Position numbers and translations under genes: made by a program. The notes beneath the pieces are model-generated. The model was not told where the DNA came from. It ran no database searches and saw nothing but the letters and a program-made list of their open reading frames with translations. Below are positions 10,479 to 21,189 of a stretch of 64,000 nucleotides of DNA, in pieces (position 1 is the first letter of the stretch; each line of letters starts with the position of its first letter). The DNA is taken from assembly GCF_040412425.1 (NCBI RefSeq), contig NC_089762.1:20891147-20955146 (forward strand). Direction: 5' to 3'. Source of the DNA: Macrobrachium rosenbergii (lineage: Eukaryota > Arthropoda > Malacostraca > Decapoda > Palaemonidae).

Positions 10479-12328
10479 ACCAATATCAATAAACTGATCA
10501 CTGTTGTTGATAAGGTCTACCAATGGAGGGGCTTCTAGCCTTAAGAACTGGTTTCCTGGCCATTCTCAAAAACCTCTATCTCGCAAGAGACAGATGACAG
10601 TTTCTGCAAGGTCAGATGAAGCATGTGAAGGTTTTAATGGAGACTCTCAAATGCAAATATCTAAGATCCTTCCTGACTGGCAGAAGATGAAAAACTTCTG
10701 CTGCCTGTACAGGCAGCTCAAGAAACCATTTACTTTGGGTCCATCATGAGCTAACAACAGCTTGAATTCTCAGATGTTCACAACTTCCTGAAAACTTTTC
10801 TCGACAGTGCAAAAGGAAGAAAAGCATAAGGGTCTAGATTTGATCATTTTAAGAACAAAAGCTCTGACTATCCATGCTAAAGATCCTGGCATGGTGCACA
10901 GTTAAATGGGAGTTTTCTGTTTTGGGCAGCCATGAACAGATTAATGTTCCACAACTTCTGACATAATTGCAGACGACAAGACCATTCTGACAGAACACTT
11001 GCCCTTCCCTTGGAGAAATTGTGGTACAGTAGAAGAACGATGGTTGTGTACAGTAACCAAAGGCAAAGTTTCCCTGCTAGCCTGAACAAAGTTCTTGATT
11101 TGTACTTCCTTATATAAGAGCGACTGAATTGTTGGAGTAGGTTGCAATCTTGTCTCTGATTAGATGTTCTGCTTGTATAGGACCTTTCAAATTGCCTAAA
11201 ACTCTAGGTTGTTTCTATGCATTTTGCTCTCCTATACAGTCCAAATCCCTCACATTTCAATGTTCTCCAGAATGGCTCCTCTACCTGACACAAATGCAAC
11301 TTAGGACAATGTGAGGTTTGGGCTCTAGAGGTCTAGAGGCAAACCCATCAACAGCCTTGATTAATCTTCCAACCAACAAAGAGAACACAAAAGATTTGAA
11401 GATGCAGATGACAATCTATTGTCCTCAAGACTGCATGAAACGCATCTATGAAACTAATCAGTTGCCCAAGTTCAGGAAAACTTAGACTCCTAGTATATGG
11501 CTCCCTCCCACAGAGCCAAAACCTGGATGAATACGAGTGGCACTGTGGTCAGACTAAGCACAGAGTTTTAAATTGGAAGCTTCCTTTTGAAAACAAAGTG
11601 TAGATACTTCCTTGTTTGAGGATGGATCAAGACAAGAAAGCATGCATTCTGCGTACTGACAGAAAACATCCAGTCACTTTTCCAGTAGGCTGTTAAAAGA
11701 ATGGACTTGTTGAGACTGAAAACTTCCAATACAGTCTTCCCTAGAAAATCTGACATTTCATGGTCTGGGACGTTTTTGAATCAGCTGCCATTAGTTCTTG
11801 AGCAGCTATTAGGGCGGTGACACGTTTCAGTTTTTGGATTTTTCAGATTTCAGAACAGACTCTTGCTCAGTAAATACACAAGCACAGCTTATTACCAACA
11901 CAAACATTCTGTAAAACTCAAAAATATGCAACATACAAAAGAACTGTAATTTGTGTATACTTGTGTATCTTTTGATGTACAGATACTTGTGTATCTTTTG
12001 ATCTCGTGTAGGGCGATCATTAAAATTTCATGCAATAACATGATTTCTTCATATACATCATGTACAGTATGAGATTTATTTTCAGTAGATTACACTATGC
12101 TTGGCTTTTTATGCCTGCCTCAGTTTTGGTAGATATCACTGATAATGCATATTACATCCGAGTTAGCTTTTAACTAATAAATAGGCCTAGAAGCCAAATT
12201 TCATTAAGTTAAATGCAAATCCTCATACCAACATTGTGACTTGTCTAAGAATTCATCACTATTTCTTATAATTAACAACCACTTACTACTGCATACAGAT
12301 AATGACACAAACAACAGCAAGTACAAGT
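10479..12328. other. Unassigned non-coding sequence with a 26-bp tandem duplication
   Basis: No gene or known repeat is recognised. Short frames (10,504-10,749 plus; 10,877-11,147 and 11,568-11,756 minus) have no domain I can name. A 20-bp word, 'atacttgtgtatcttttgat', repeats at 11,957-11,976 and 11,983-12,002. Confidence 0.5.
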
Positions 12329-12639
12329 ACCATCCGACTTACAATCTGCTTGACATACAATCACTCGTATTTATAACCATACTTCTTGCAGTGGGACTAG
12401 GTGGGCTGGTGCCTTAGAGTACACTGTCGTATGACAGTTGACCGCTACGTTACTCAGCAATGCGTCACCTCGTCAGAGCTCTCTCATCACTCAAGCAGCA
12501 TTAGATTGAGTTACCCTGCCCTATCAGAAACATCATACTACAGTATACTAACTGTACTGTATTGTACACTACATATAGCTGAACAGTAAATTTCACCTTG
12601 GCCCCTTAGAGGAAGTCTGAATATGGTGATGGAGTTTCT
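12329..12639 (+). mobile_element. Probable 5' end region of the Tigger element
   Basis: 'agtacaagtaccatccgact' (about 12,322-12,341) followed by 'ttac' matches, in inverse orientation, 'ctaagttggatggtacttgt' near 21,752. The 21.2-21.4 kb region in turn matches the sequence downstream of this Tigger gene. This suggests the terminal part of a Tigger-type element. The exact terminus and TA duplication are not resolved. Confidence 0.35.
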
Positions 12640-13311
12640 GGCAAGCCAAGAAAAGCTATTACTCTCAACCTGAAGATGTAAATAATTAAAGAATATGAGG
12701 GTGGAAAAGAGTCAACAGCATTTCTCATGATCTTCAGCTCTCCCATTCCACTGTGTCAACAATCCTTAAGATAAAGATTGCATCAAAGAAGTAGTGAAAT
12801 CTTTGGTTCCTACTAAGTCAACAATTACCACAAAGAAACATGAAGGCCCAACTGCCGAGATGGAAAAAAATGCTCAGTGTTTGGTTGGAAGATTACCAGC
12901 AAAAATAGTGAATGTGATGCTTTCTAAAATGCAAACAAAAGCAAAAAGTTTGTTTGAAATGTTAAAACAATGTGCTGGTAAGGGTTACAATCAAGAATTT
13001 ATTGCAAGTGATGTGTGGCTTAGGAAATTTTGTCAGCAATACCAAATTCATTTTGTGATAGTGAGGCAGCTAGTTGCGACGAAGAAGGTGCAAGAAACTT
13101 CGTTGGTGAGTTAAGATAATTTAATAAAAGAAGATGGGTATTTGCCAGAACAAATTTTTAATGTAGATGAAACAGGCCTGCACTAGAAAAAAATTCCTCA
13201 AGGAATGTAAGTATCTCACGAAGTTAAGAGCATGCCAGGGCATAAGGTTATGAAGCAAAGGTTTCACTGCTGCTTGGGGGGAATACTGCTGGTTTCAAAT
13301 TAAAACCCTTC
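12640..13311 (+). pseudogene. Tigger (pogo-type) transposase, N-terminal half, broken
   Basis: Pieces in different frames spell a TIGD1-like transposase in order. A degraded HTH region comes first (SGKPRKAITLNLKM, about 12,645-12,790). A 106-codon frame at 12,794-13,114 follows (PTKSTITTKKHEGPTAEMEK..., AKSLFEMLKQCAGKG...). Then comes NVDETGLH at 13,160-13,183, whose Asp (13,166-13,168) is the first catalytic acidic residue. In-frame stops and frameshifts abound, for example the TAG after DETGLH. Coding ends abruptly at 13,311, where the PB-1 element is inserted at TTAA; it resumes at 16,136. The family does cut-and-paste transposition with TA target duplication. It is certainly inactive. Confidence 0.85.
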
Positions 13312-16135
13312 TTAACCCTTAAACGCCTGTTGAATTTTAAACGTGTTCAAAATTGTCTGAAAACTGCTGAGTGGAGGCGTTGCAAATGTCGTCTGAAAAT
13401 GCTTTTTTTAAATATTTGCGGAAAAATAATTGAGGCCTAGTTTGCGGAAGATTTCAAATGGTGCGGATGCTGGGAGTTCACTGATCCAGCTGTTGTTTTG
13501 TTTTAGTGTCACCCAGACGCAACTTCTGCATAATTCCCCATCTCGCATCAGAGAGCATCAGAGCAGCACCTTCCCTTGGGAGTGATATTTACAGTAGACG
13601 TGTTTTGTTGAACTTTAACCAAAGTGTTAGCGGATTTTTGTGCTAGCCTGAACGAACGTTTGCTTGATGTCACAAAGGTGTCAGGACCGTGAAAGGCGCA
13701 TACTGCCTGTCGGAAGTGAGCGTTGTGAGGCGATTTTAGATGTTGGGATGCTGGAGAAGGACCCAGCATCCAAAGTGAATTAAAACTAGGTTGTCAACTA
13801 TTTTTGCTCGACCGAAATGATCGAAAACGCATCCAAAGCCATAATTATTACATTCAAGTAACAATCAATCATTTACCTTCATTTTGCAACAAATGAAAGT
13901 CTCTAGCACAATATTTAGAATTTTGGTGAATTTAAAAAAAAATTTTCTCCGCTCCAGAGGCATAAAATCCACTGAAAATCCTGTTATTTCTTGCGTCAAC
14001 CAACGTAATTTTTTCACAAAAGATTTCATATTATTCATTACATAAAGTGTTATACATCAAAACTGCAATTTCATGTAGAATACAACAAAAATATATCATT
14101 CCTTTAGCTCTTCACAGTGTTTTAATATTTACATCGAAATCACGATAACTGACAAAATTTTAACATTCGTCGGCCAAAACCTGGACCGAAATGATCGAAA
14201 AACACATGTAAGTCATAATTATTACAGAGTAACAATCAATCATTTACCTTCATTTTGCAACAAACGGAAAGTCTCTAGCACAATATTTAGAATTTTGGTG
14301 AATTTTTAAAAAATTTTCCTCCGCATTCTGCGAACTCCTCTGAAAATCCTGTCATTTCTTGCGTCAGCTTGCTGTAATTGGACTCGTTTCATATTAAAAC
14401 GTTACATAAAGCGTTATACATCAAAATCCGACAATTTCATGGTCTGAATACAACAAAAATATATCATTCCTTTAGCTCTTGACAGTTTTTAATATTTTTC
14501 GTGACAAATTTCGATAACTGACAAAATTTTAACATTCGGTCAACTTGATTCGACGTAAATGATCAAAAACACATCCTTAAGGCCAATTATTACATTCGAG
14601 TAACAATCAATCATTTACCTTCATTAAAAATCCTAGCATTTCTTGCGTCACTTGCCGTAATTTTTTGATGTTTCATATTATTGTTACATAAAGTTTTATA
14701 CATCAAAATGTGGGCAATTTCATGTAGAATACAACAAAAAAATATGTCATTCCTTTAGCTCTTCACAGTTTTTAATATTTTCAGTAGAAATCACGATAAC
14801 TGACAAAATTTTAACATTCAGTTTCAACTTTGATATCACTGAAATGATCAAAACACATCCGAGTTAAGGCATAATTATTACATAGGAGTAACAATCAATC
14901 ATTTACCTTCATTTTGCAACAAACGGAAAGTCTCTAGCAACATTATTTAGATTTTTAAGTGAATTTTTGAAAAAAAAATTTTCTTATAATTAACAACCAC
15001 TTACTACTGCATACTCCGCTGAAAACCTAGCATTTCTTGCGTACCATCCGACTTACGTAATTTTTTTGCCATTTCAATATTATTCGTTACATAAAGTGCT
15101 TTATACATCAAAATGTGGAAATTTGGTGAATATAACAAAAATATGTCATTCCTTTAGCTCTTCACAGTTTTTTAATATTTTCGTCAAATCACGATAACTG
15201 ACAAAATTTTAACATTCGGTCAACTTTGATTCGACCGAAATTATCGAAAAAACCTATCCGTAAAATTATTACATTCGAGTAACAATCAATCATTTACCTT
15301 CATTTTGCAACAAATGGAAAGTCTCTAGCACAATATGTAGCTTCACCTTGAATTTTGAAAAAAATTTTCTGAATATGGCGACTGGCTGAAAATCCTGTCA
15401 TTTCTTGCGCCAAGAAAAGCTAATTTTTTTCAATTTCATATTATTTGTTACATAAAAGTGTTATACATCAAAATGTGCACAATTCCATGTAGAATACAAC
15501 AAAAAATATATCATTCCTTTAGCTCTTCACATTTTTATATTTACATCGAAATAACGATAAATAAAAAAAATCAACCTTAGTCAACTTTAACTCGACGAAA
15601 TGGTTCAAAAATGCAATTTTAAGCTAAAACTTACAGCCTAGTAATATTCAATAAATTTCCTTCATTTTGGCACAATTGGAAAGTCTAGCACAATATTTTG
15701 ATTTTTGGTGAATTTTTGAAAAAAAGTTTTTTTGAAATGTTAAAACATTCATGCATCATTTTGTGATAATATTTTCTGCGTTGTTTTTAATCGATTTTTA
15801 CAATCTGTTATATACCAAAATCATCGCAATTTAGTGTATAATACAACTAAAAAATTAACTCATTAGCTTCAACCGTTTTCCTTACAGTGAGTTTGATATA
15901 CAATTATATACAGAAGATGTCATATATTCCAATATTTATATATGATAATGATAATTTTTTTATTTCTGATGGAATACTAAACTTCAGGCAATGAAAAAAA
16001 GGAGCCAAAAATGAACTCTTAATCTTGAAAACTAAGTGTGCTGTGATTTTTTGAAAAAAACTTTTTCCGCAAAGGTTTCACCTCTCGGAGGGAATACTGC
16101 TGACGTTTCAAAAAAAGGGCCCGTTAAAGGGTTAA
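13312..16135 (+). mobile_element. TTAA array element (family PB-1), copy II, inside Tigger
   Basis: The element 13,316-16,131 is flanked by TTAA at 13,312-13,315 and 16,132-16,135. The left end is CCCTTAAACGCCTGTTG and the right end reads out as CCCTTTAACGGGCCC on minus. After a ~500-bp unique left part come about six tandem units of ~290-390 bp, starting near 13,859, 14,231, 14,602, 14,890, 15,281 and 15,640. Each has 'caatcatttaccttcatttt' and 'agtctctagcacaatattta'. The unit at 14,602 carries an ~80-bp deletion. TTAA target and CCC-starting ends fit a non-autonomous piggyBac-type element. The last ~1.1 kb is a mosaic (see findings). No coding sequence. Confidence 0.75.
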
Positions 16136-17145
16136 TTTACATGGCTGAGAACCCTGTGCTCTAAAAAATGTGATCAAGCATACGCTACCTGTGCATTATT
16201 GATATAATCATAGAGCATGGATGACGATGGCCTTAATTGAGGATTGGTTTTTAAATTGTTTCATCCCAGCTACAAACCAATATTGCCCAGGAAAAAGGAA
16301 CCCCTTTCAAAATCCTTTTAATTTTAGACAATGCACCTGCCCACCCTCCTCACTTGGACAATCTAGACCCTGATGTACGAGTAGTGTTTATGCCCCAAAC
16401 ACCACCTCACTCATACAACCCATAGATCAAGGGGTTATTTCAACATTTAAAGCACACCATCTGCGCATATCTTCTGATCAAGCTATCAAGGCCATTGATC
16501 CAGACCCAGAATTAACTCTAAGAGAGTTTTGGAAGGAATATAATATTCATTAGTGCATCAAAAACATGGCAAAAGCATGGGAGCTGGTCACAGCTAAGCG
16601 TATGAAAGGAGTCTGGAAGCAGTGTAATGAGCACTTTATTCATATTTTCATAGCTTCGATAGCGAGGAAGGGTTAAGCTTGGTGAGAAGCAAGATTTTAA
16701 AATTGGCAAACGCACTTGAAATTGAATGTGATGCAGATGATATTGATAAAATTTTGACAGAGGAAGTTCAAGACTTAACAAATGAAGAACTCTTGATCAC
16801 AGAAGAAGAAAGACAGAGAGAAGAAGAAAAAATAAGAAGAGCAAGAAAGAAAGTTCTTGAAGGAATTATCGGTGTTTTTTGTTGATAAACCAAGGTCAAT
16901 GAAAATTGGAGAATACAGACCCTAACATAGAACGGTTTGCCCAGATTGAGAGAATGGTACAGGAAGCAATGCGTCCATGCAGAGAAACTTACGAAGAAAA
17001 GTAAAAATATACAATTCAAACAAAGGTCAGTGTGTTTTTCAAGAAGAGTGCTCCCCCACCTCCTCCCACCCCTACCCCTTCAGCAGCCACTGTATCGCAT
17101 GAAGAAACCTTAGATATAGACAATCCCCAACCAGGCACTAAAGGG
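16136..17145 (+). pseudogene. Tigger transposase, C-terminal half, broken
   Basis: After the insertion the Tigger reading resumes. MAENP is followed by frameshifted text, then KILLILDNAPAHPPHLDNLD (second catalytic Asp at 16,327-16,329), VRVVFMPQTPPHSYNP, and in the next frame PIDQGVISTFKA (third acidic residue at 16,425-16,427). The C-terminal 68-codon frame 16,679-16,885 (ANALEIECDADDIDKILTEE...DLTNEELL) is the acidic tail typical of TIGD1-like proteins. Beyond it come fragments resembling DPNIERFAQIERMVQEA. All three DDD-site residues remain readable, but stops and frame changes make the protein dead. Gene and insert share orientation. Confidence 0.85.
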
Positions 17146-17579
17146 CTGTATATGAGTAGGAATCGTTGTTTTATTTCATCTATATTTCATTAAAATTTCC
17201 TTGGATTTCCTTTTTTTCTGTTTTTGAATTTATGTAATTTTCATTTACTGTTTACAACTTACCCTATGTTATTTTGTACTTTTCTGTTCATGCATACAAA
17301 TGCTCTCAGTTTTTTTTGCTCGAAGTGAATTCAAACACATGGTTTTGTATACAAATGTTCTTGCAAACAAACAACTGTTTGTGTTGTCCAGTGTTTCTCC
17401 TAAACCTTACAGTATAAAATACAGTGCTAAAAGCATAAAAATTGAAGTAAAAAGTGAAATGCAAAATAAAGTAATCAAATAAAATAATTACAACAACTTT
17501 GATGTTGATATAAAGTAGTACAATATTTAGTAGAAAGTAACAAAAATTTACAAAACATTGTGCAGCAGGCAGCGTTTAC
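17146..17579. other. AT-rich unassigned sequence
   Basis: It follows the Tigger tail and is probably the element's 3' non-coding region. A 60-codon frame (17,300-17,482) has no recognisable domain. Confidence 0.4.
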
Positions 17580-17800
17580 GAGTAGCAGTCCCGGTGATGT
17601 GTGTAAAGCGGGCCTCGCACTTAAACATTTACCCAGCATGGCATATGACCATACAATTAAACAATTTCAAAATGTTTGGCTAGGTTGGAAGGATTGACTA
17701 ACAGTTTGTCGATAGTTTTGATGAATTCATAATAAAAAAGATAAAATATTACAACATTTCCCATGCAAAACCTATGAGTTAATTACCATTCTAAGAATAA
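17580..17800 (+). repeat. Tigger 3' flank, homologous to 21,190-21,420 inverted
   Basis: 'ggcatatgaccatacaatta' + 'aacaatttcaaaatgtttgg', 'ggaaggattgactaacagtt' and 'gataaaatatta' recur in reverse complement at 21,240-21,390. Shared sequence with both ends of the Tigger region suggests these are Tigger termini or UTRs in two opposed copies. Confidence 0.55.
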
Positions 17801-18187
17801 ACTTAAAAAAAAACTAGAATTAAACTAGAGTTAAACGATAGACTAAGTCTAGTCTACAGCACAATATGTGTGACACAATATTCGCTAATGTAAAGCGTGA
17901 TAAGGGAACACGACAATGTTTAAGGCAAATTTATTGAATTCTTAGTAAAAGAAATGAATACAGTTTCACAATCCCTTATCCGAAATTCTAAAAACCGAAA
18001 ACATAATGCCTGACGTGAGTCATTTGGGTGAGTGCTGCTACTCAAATGATTTTTCTTAAGAAATCCCCAAAACTGACCTTCGAAAATCTCAAGGTTAACA
18101 AAAAATCCCAAGATAAAATAATTGTACAGCTGCCAAGCCTTAGACTCCTAAATGATCGCGCGCTCTCTCTCTTTCTCTCGCTTTTAA
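17801..18187. other. Unassigned sequence
   Basis: AT-rich, nothing recognised. A short CT run ('ctctctctctttctctcgct', about 18,163-18,182) precedes the SINE. Confidence 0.4.
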
Positions 18188-18467
18188 GCCCTTTGTTGGC
18201 CGAGTCGGTTGAGCTTCAGACTGTCACTCGATGGGCCGGAGTTCAATTCCCGCAGCCGGCTGATGAAGAGTTAGAGGAATGTATTTCTGGTGATAGAAAT
18301 TCATTTCTCGCTATAATGTGGTTTGGATTCCACAATAAGCTGTAGGTCCCGTTGCTAAGTAACCAATTGGTTCTTAGCCACGTAAAATAAGTCTAATCCT
18401 TCGGGCCAGCCCTAGGAGAGCTGTTAATCAGCTCAGTGGTCTGGTAAAACTAAGGTATACTTACTTT
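18188..18467 (+). mobile_element. tRNA-headed SINE, copy 1 (nearly full length)
   Basis: The head (18,194-18,262) has A-box 'tggccgagtcggttgagc' and B-box 'ggagttcaattcccg', resembling a Leu/Ser-type tRNA 5' half. A body shared by all copies follows ('tttctggtgatagaaattca', 'ccaattggttcttagccacg', 'ccctaggagagctgttaatc'). The tail is 'ctcagtggtctggtaaaact' + 'aaggtatactta'. Such elements are transcribed by Pol III and mobilised by a partner LINE. The partner cannot be told from this copy. The 105-codon frame across it is spurious. Confidence 0.8.
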
Positions 18468-18723
18468 TTCTCTCTCTCTCGGAAAAAGATACTGCTAATT
18501 TGAGCCTCTTTAACCAATAAGTATTAGCACATATGCACACACTGTTTGTGGGTTAATACCCTATTTTGTGTGTGTGTTCATAATGTTTTAAAAATGTGTA
18601 GTACAGGTAATACATATTTGGAAGACAAAAAACAAACAAATTTTGTTGCTGTCAGTCGCGTGGACTATAAAGGGTGTGACCGGCATGTAAAGAGAAATGG
18701 ATCAACGTTCCTCAAGAGATTAA

Positions 18724-19524
18724 CCCTTAAAAGATGGGCTAAATATGTATCAAGCACACCCCTAGACCTGGCAAACTTTAAGGTTGGCCAATTTAAGAAA
18801 AAACACATCAGTGGAAAGAGGAAGATATGCAAATGCACATGGTGTAAGAACAAAAATTCTAAAAATTTTTCCCTACTTTCCAAAGGAAGTTGAAGTGACT
18901 ATTTACAACCCTGTGTGAGGCCTATTTTACAAGACACTCATAAAAATATGCTCATTTTACCAAGTTATGCATGTTTTTTTCCAATAATTTATTTTATTTT
19001 TCTGTAAAATTACAATTACAGCTCACACAATATCATAACAGATAAGAACTAAAATCGGTAATAAATTCTGAGTATACTTGTAAAATATTTGCGAGATTTA
19101 CTGAGATGGGGAGATGCAGTAACTTTCTGTGAGGTATACACGTTTTTTCTAATATTTATTTGCACTTTCTTTGGAAAATTATAATTATCACTGACATACT
19201 ATCATAAAAGATAAGAACTAAAACCAACAACAATCCTTGGGTATATTTATGAGCAAATAAATAAAAAGATGTCCTGGAGCTGCAGAGAGGCAAGTACATC
19301 TCCCTGTGAAATCTCAAGGCATACTGATCAACGTCTCTCCAGTGCCAAGCTAAATAATTGCCATAAGTCATTTATGGCCCATCAAAGTGCTGTGAACATT
19401 TTTCCCGCTAAGTTCATTCAAACAATATGGGGCAAAATATGATTACTCATATGAGGATTCCCGTCCATCACCCAAAACCTGTTACTGTATAGACACTCAT
19501 ATGAGAATTCCCGTCCATTAAGGG
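18724..19524 (+). mobile_element. TTAA-type MITE (family PB-2), 801 bp
   Basis: Flanked by TTAA at 18,720-18,723 and 19,525-19,528. Ends are CCCTTAAAAGATGGGCTAA and, on minus, CCCTTAATGGACGGGAATT, a short imperfect terminal inverted repeat. The interior has an internal tandem duplication: 'agataagaactaaaa' occurs at 19,039 and 19,209, with related flanks. A second copy is at 1,857-2,433 in the opposite orientation. Small frames at 18,546-18,893 and 18,665-18,883 are non-coding. The ends fit piggyBac-type transposition. Confidence 0.7.
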
Positions 19525-19537
19525 TTAAAGAGATGAA

Positions 19538-19568
<31 letters not shown>

Positions 19569-19691
19569 AGTCGCCTGAGTCTCATATCACACCACCTTCA
19601 ACAGACTAAGACATTCTCCCTTTTTCAAGGCTGGTGCTGAACTGATCAAGCTCAGAAATACACTTTACTCTTATACAAATTGTAGGAACAT

Positions 19692-20276
19692 CATTTATTT
19701 CTGGTGATAGAAATTCATTTCTCGCTATAATGTGGTTCGGATTCCATAATAAACTGTAGGTCCTGTTGCTATGTAACCAAGTTGTTCTTAGTCATGTAAA
19801 ATAAATTTACAGTGAACCCCCCATATTCGCGGGGGATGCGTCCCACACCCCCCCCCCGCGAATAGGTCAAATCCGCGAATGCTTAAAACCCCTCTAAAAA
19901 CACTTAGAACTGCCCATTTTGATAGCTTAAACCAAGAAAAACCCTGTAAAAATGCTTATACCCGAGTATTTTAATAGTTTTATCACAAAAAGTGCATTTA
20001 TTCATGAAAATTATATGAAAATACAGTAATTAGTGAATATTTCTCAGTGAAAAATACCGCAAATGGGCGAATTTTCCGCGAATGATGGCTAGATATGTTC
20101 CACAGAGAAACCCGCGAATGCGTGAGTCCGCGAACCATGAGAACGCGAATATGGGGGTTTACTGTAATCATTTGGACCAGCCCTAGGAGAGCTGTTAATC
20201 AGCTCAGTGGTCTGGTTAAACTAAGGTATACTTGCTGTTAATCAGCTCAGTGGTCTGGTTAAACTAAGGTATACTT
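19692..20276 (+). mobile_element. SINE copy 2, 5'-truncated, split by a MITE, tail duplicated
   Basis: The SINE body runs 19,692-19,807 ('atttctggtgatagaaattc...catgtaaaataaatt'), is interrupted by the TA-flanked MITE at 19,810-20,164, and resumes at 20,167 ('atcatttggaccagccctag'). The tRNA head is missing. The last 43 bp ('gctgttaatcagctcagtgg...gtatactt') are duplicated in tandem at 20,191-20,233 and 20,234-20,276. Confidence 0.8.
19810..20164 (+). mobile_element. TA-flanked MITE, family A, copy 1
   Basis: Begins CAGTGAACCCCCCATATTCG and ends with its inverse ('cgaatatgggggtttactg'), between TA dinucleotides (19,808-19,809 and 20,165-20,166). The ~355-bp interior has 'cttaaaacccctctaaaaac' and 'gagaaacccgcgaatgcg'. 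TA target and CAGT ends fit mobilisation by a Tigger/pogo or other Tc1-mariner transposase. Non-coding. Confidence 0.85.
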
Positions 20277-20439
20277 AACTTATTATTTGGTAACACTATG
20301 AGCTAAATTAGGGGTCTATGGCAACTTTTTTTGTAACAGAAAGACAGTCTGATAGAGGACATCAACCTCCAACTCCTGCTACGCTTCAGGCGTTCATTGA
20401 TAAACGATTAATTTCTTTTTTTTATCCCATTTATCCCCC

Positions 20440-20975
20440 ATGATAAGCATTCCAAGGCAAATGAAAAATCTTTTGCTTGAAGAGATATTATCACTACTTG
20501 ATGTAGAGACTGATGATGACTACGAGACTCAGAGTAGCAGCTCAGAAGCCTCTAACATAGACTGAATAAGATTTATCTGATCTGAAGGAAACCCATTGCC
20601 AAGTGACTGGACAGTAACCGATAAGGAGAGGATTCCCTTTGCTTTTTGTTACCCAGAGATGTGAAACTTATTGTTCAGGTTAAGGGAAACCCCGTGGAGT
20701 TCCCTTTACTTTTCATTCACCCAAAGGCATGAAATTTATTGTTTACGATAACAAAACCCAAGTGGAGTTATTTTTATGACTTTTTTGATGACGAAGTTAT
20801 GGAGCAGATTGTAACAGTAACAAACAGATTTGCCAACCAGTTTCTAGATTAATAGTATATAAAAAGTTTGCCTACAATATCATGTGCACTAAAATGGTAT
20901 GATACAAATGAAAATGAAATGAAACCATTCATTGCTCTAATAACTCTGTTTCAGGGAATGGCATATGATATAATA
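20440..20975 (+). pseudogene. piggyBac-type transposase, N-terminal fragment, broken
   Basis: An ATG at 20,440 opens a 41-codon acidic N-terminus (IPRQMKNLLLEEILSLLDVE, then TDDDYETQSSSSEAS) ending at TGA 20,563. In shifting frames follow LPSDWTV, a duplicated ~75-bp stretch (PFAFCYPEM / PLLFIHPKA), YFYDFFDDEVMEQIVTVTNR + FANQFLD (about 20,770-20,850) and ALKWYDTNENEMKPFIALIT + LFQGMA (about 20,887-20,962). This order (acidic N-terminus, FF-x-DE-x-x-E-x-I-V-x-x-TNR, then the MKPFIAL-like helix) is that of the piggyBac DDE_Tnp_1_7 family. The catalytic core is absent. It is inactive, but a plausible relative of the source for the TTAA elements nearby. Confidence 0.7.
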
Positions 20976-21189
20976 ATTTTTCCCCTTTTACGTTTCATAC
21001 TTGTAACCTTTAGAGATATAAATGCTAAATAAATTCTTTCATCCTTCCTTATTCTACATAATTTAATATCCTAAAATGATTATATTAAAATCAATATCAG
21101 TGTAAAAAAAAAAGCATAAAATTAGCAGTCCATATGATGGCTCTGCGAGCGAGAAAATGTGACGATACAGGAGCAGCGGCGTCTCCCAT

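Noticed and set aside
16679..16885. Open Tigger C-terminus as a domesticated host gene
   Set aside because: The rest of the transposase is full of stops and split by an insertion; no sign of retained function.
18188..18262. Functional tRNA gene
   Set aside because: A and B boxes are present but the acceptor and anticodon stems do not form; it is the head of a SINE found in several copies.
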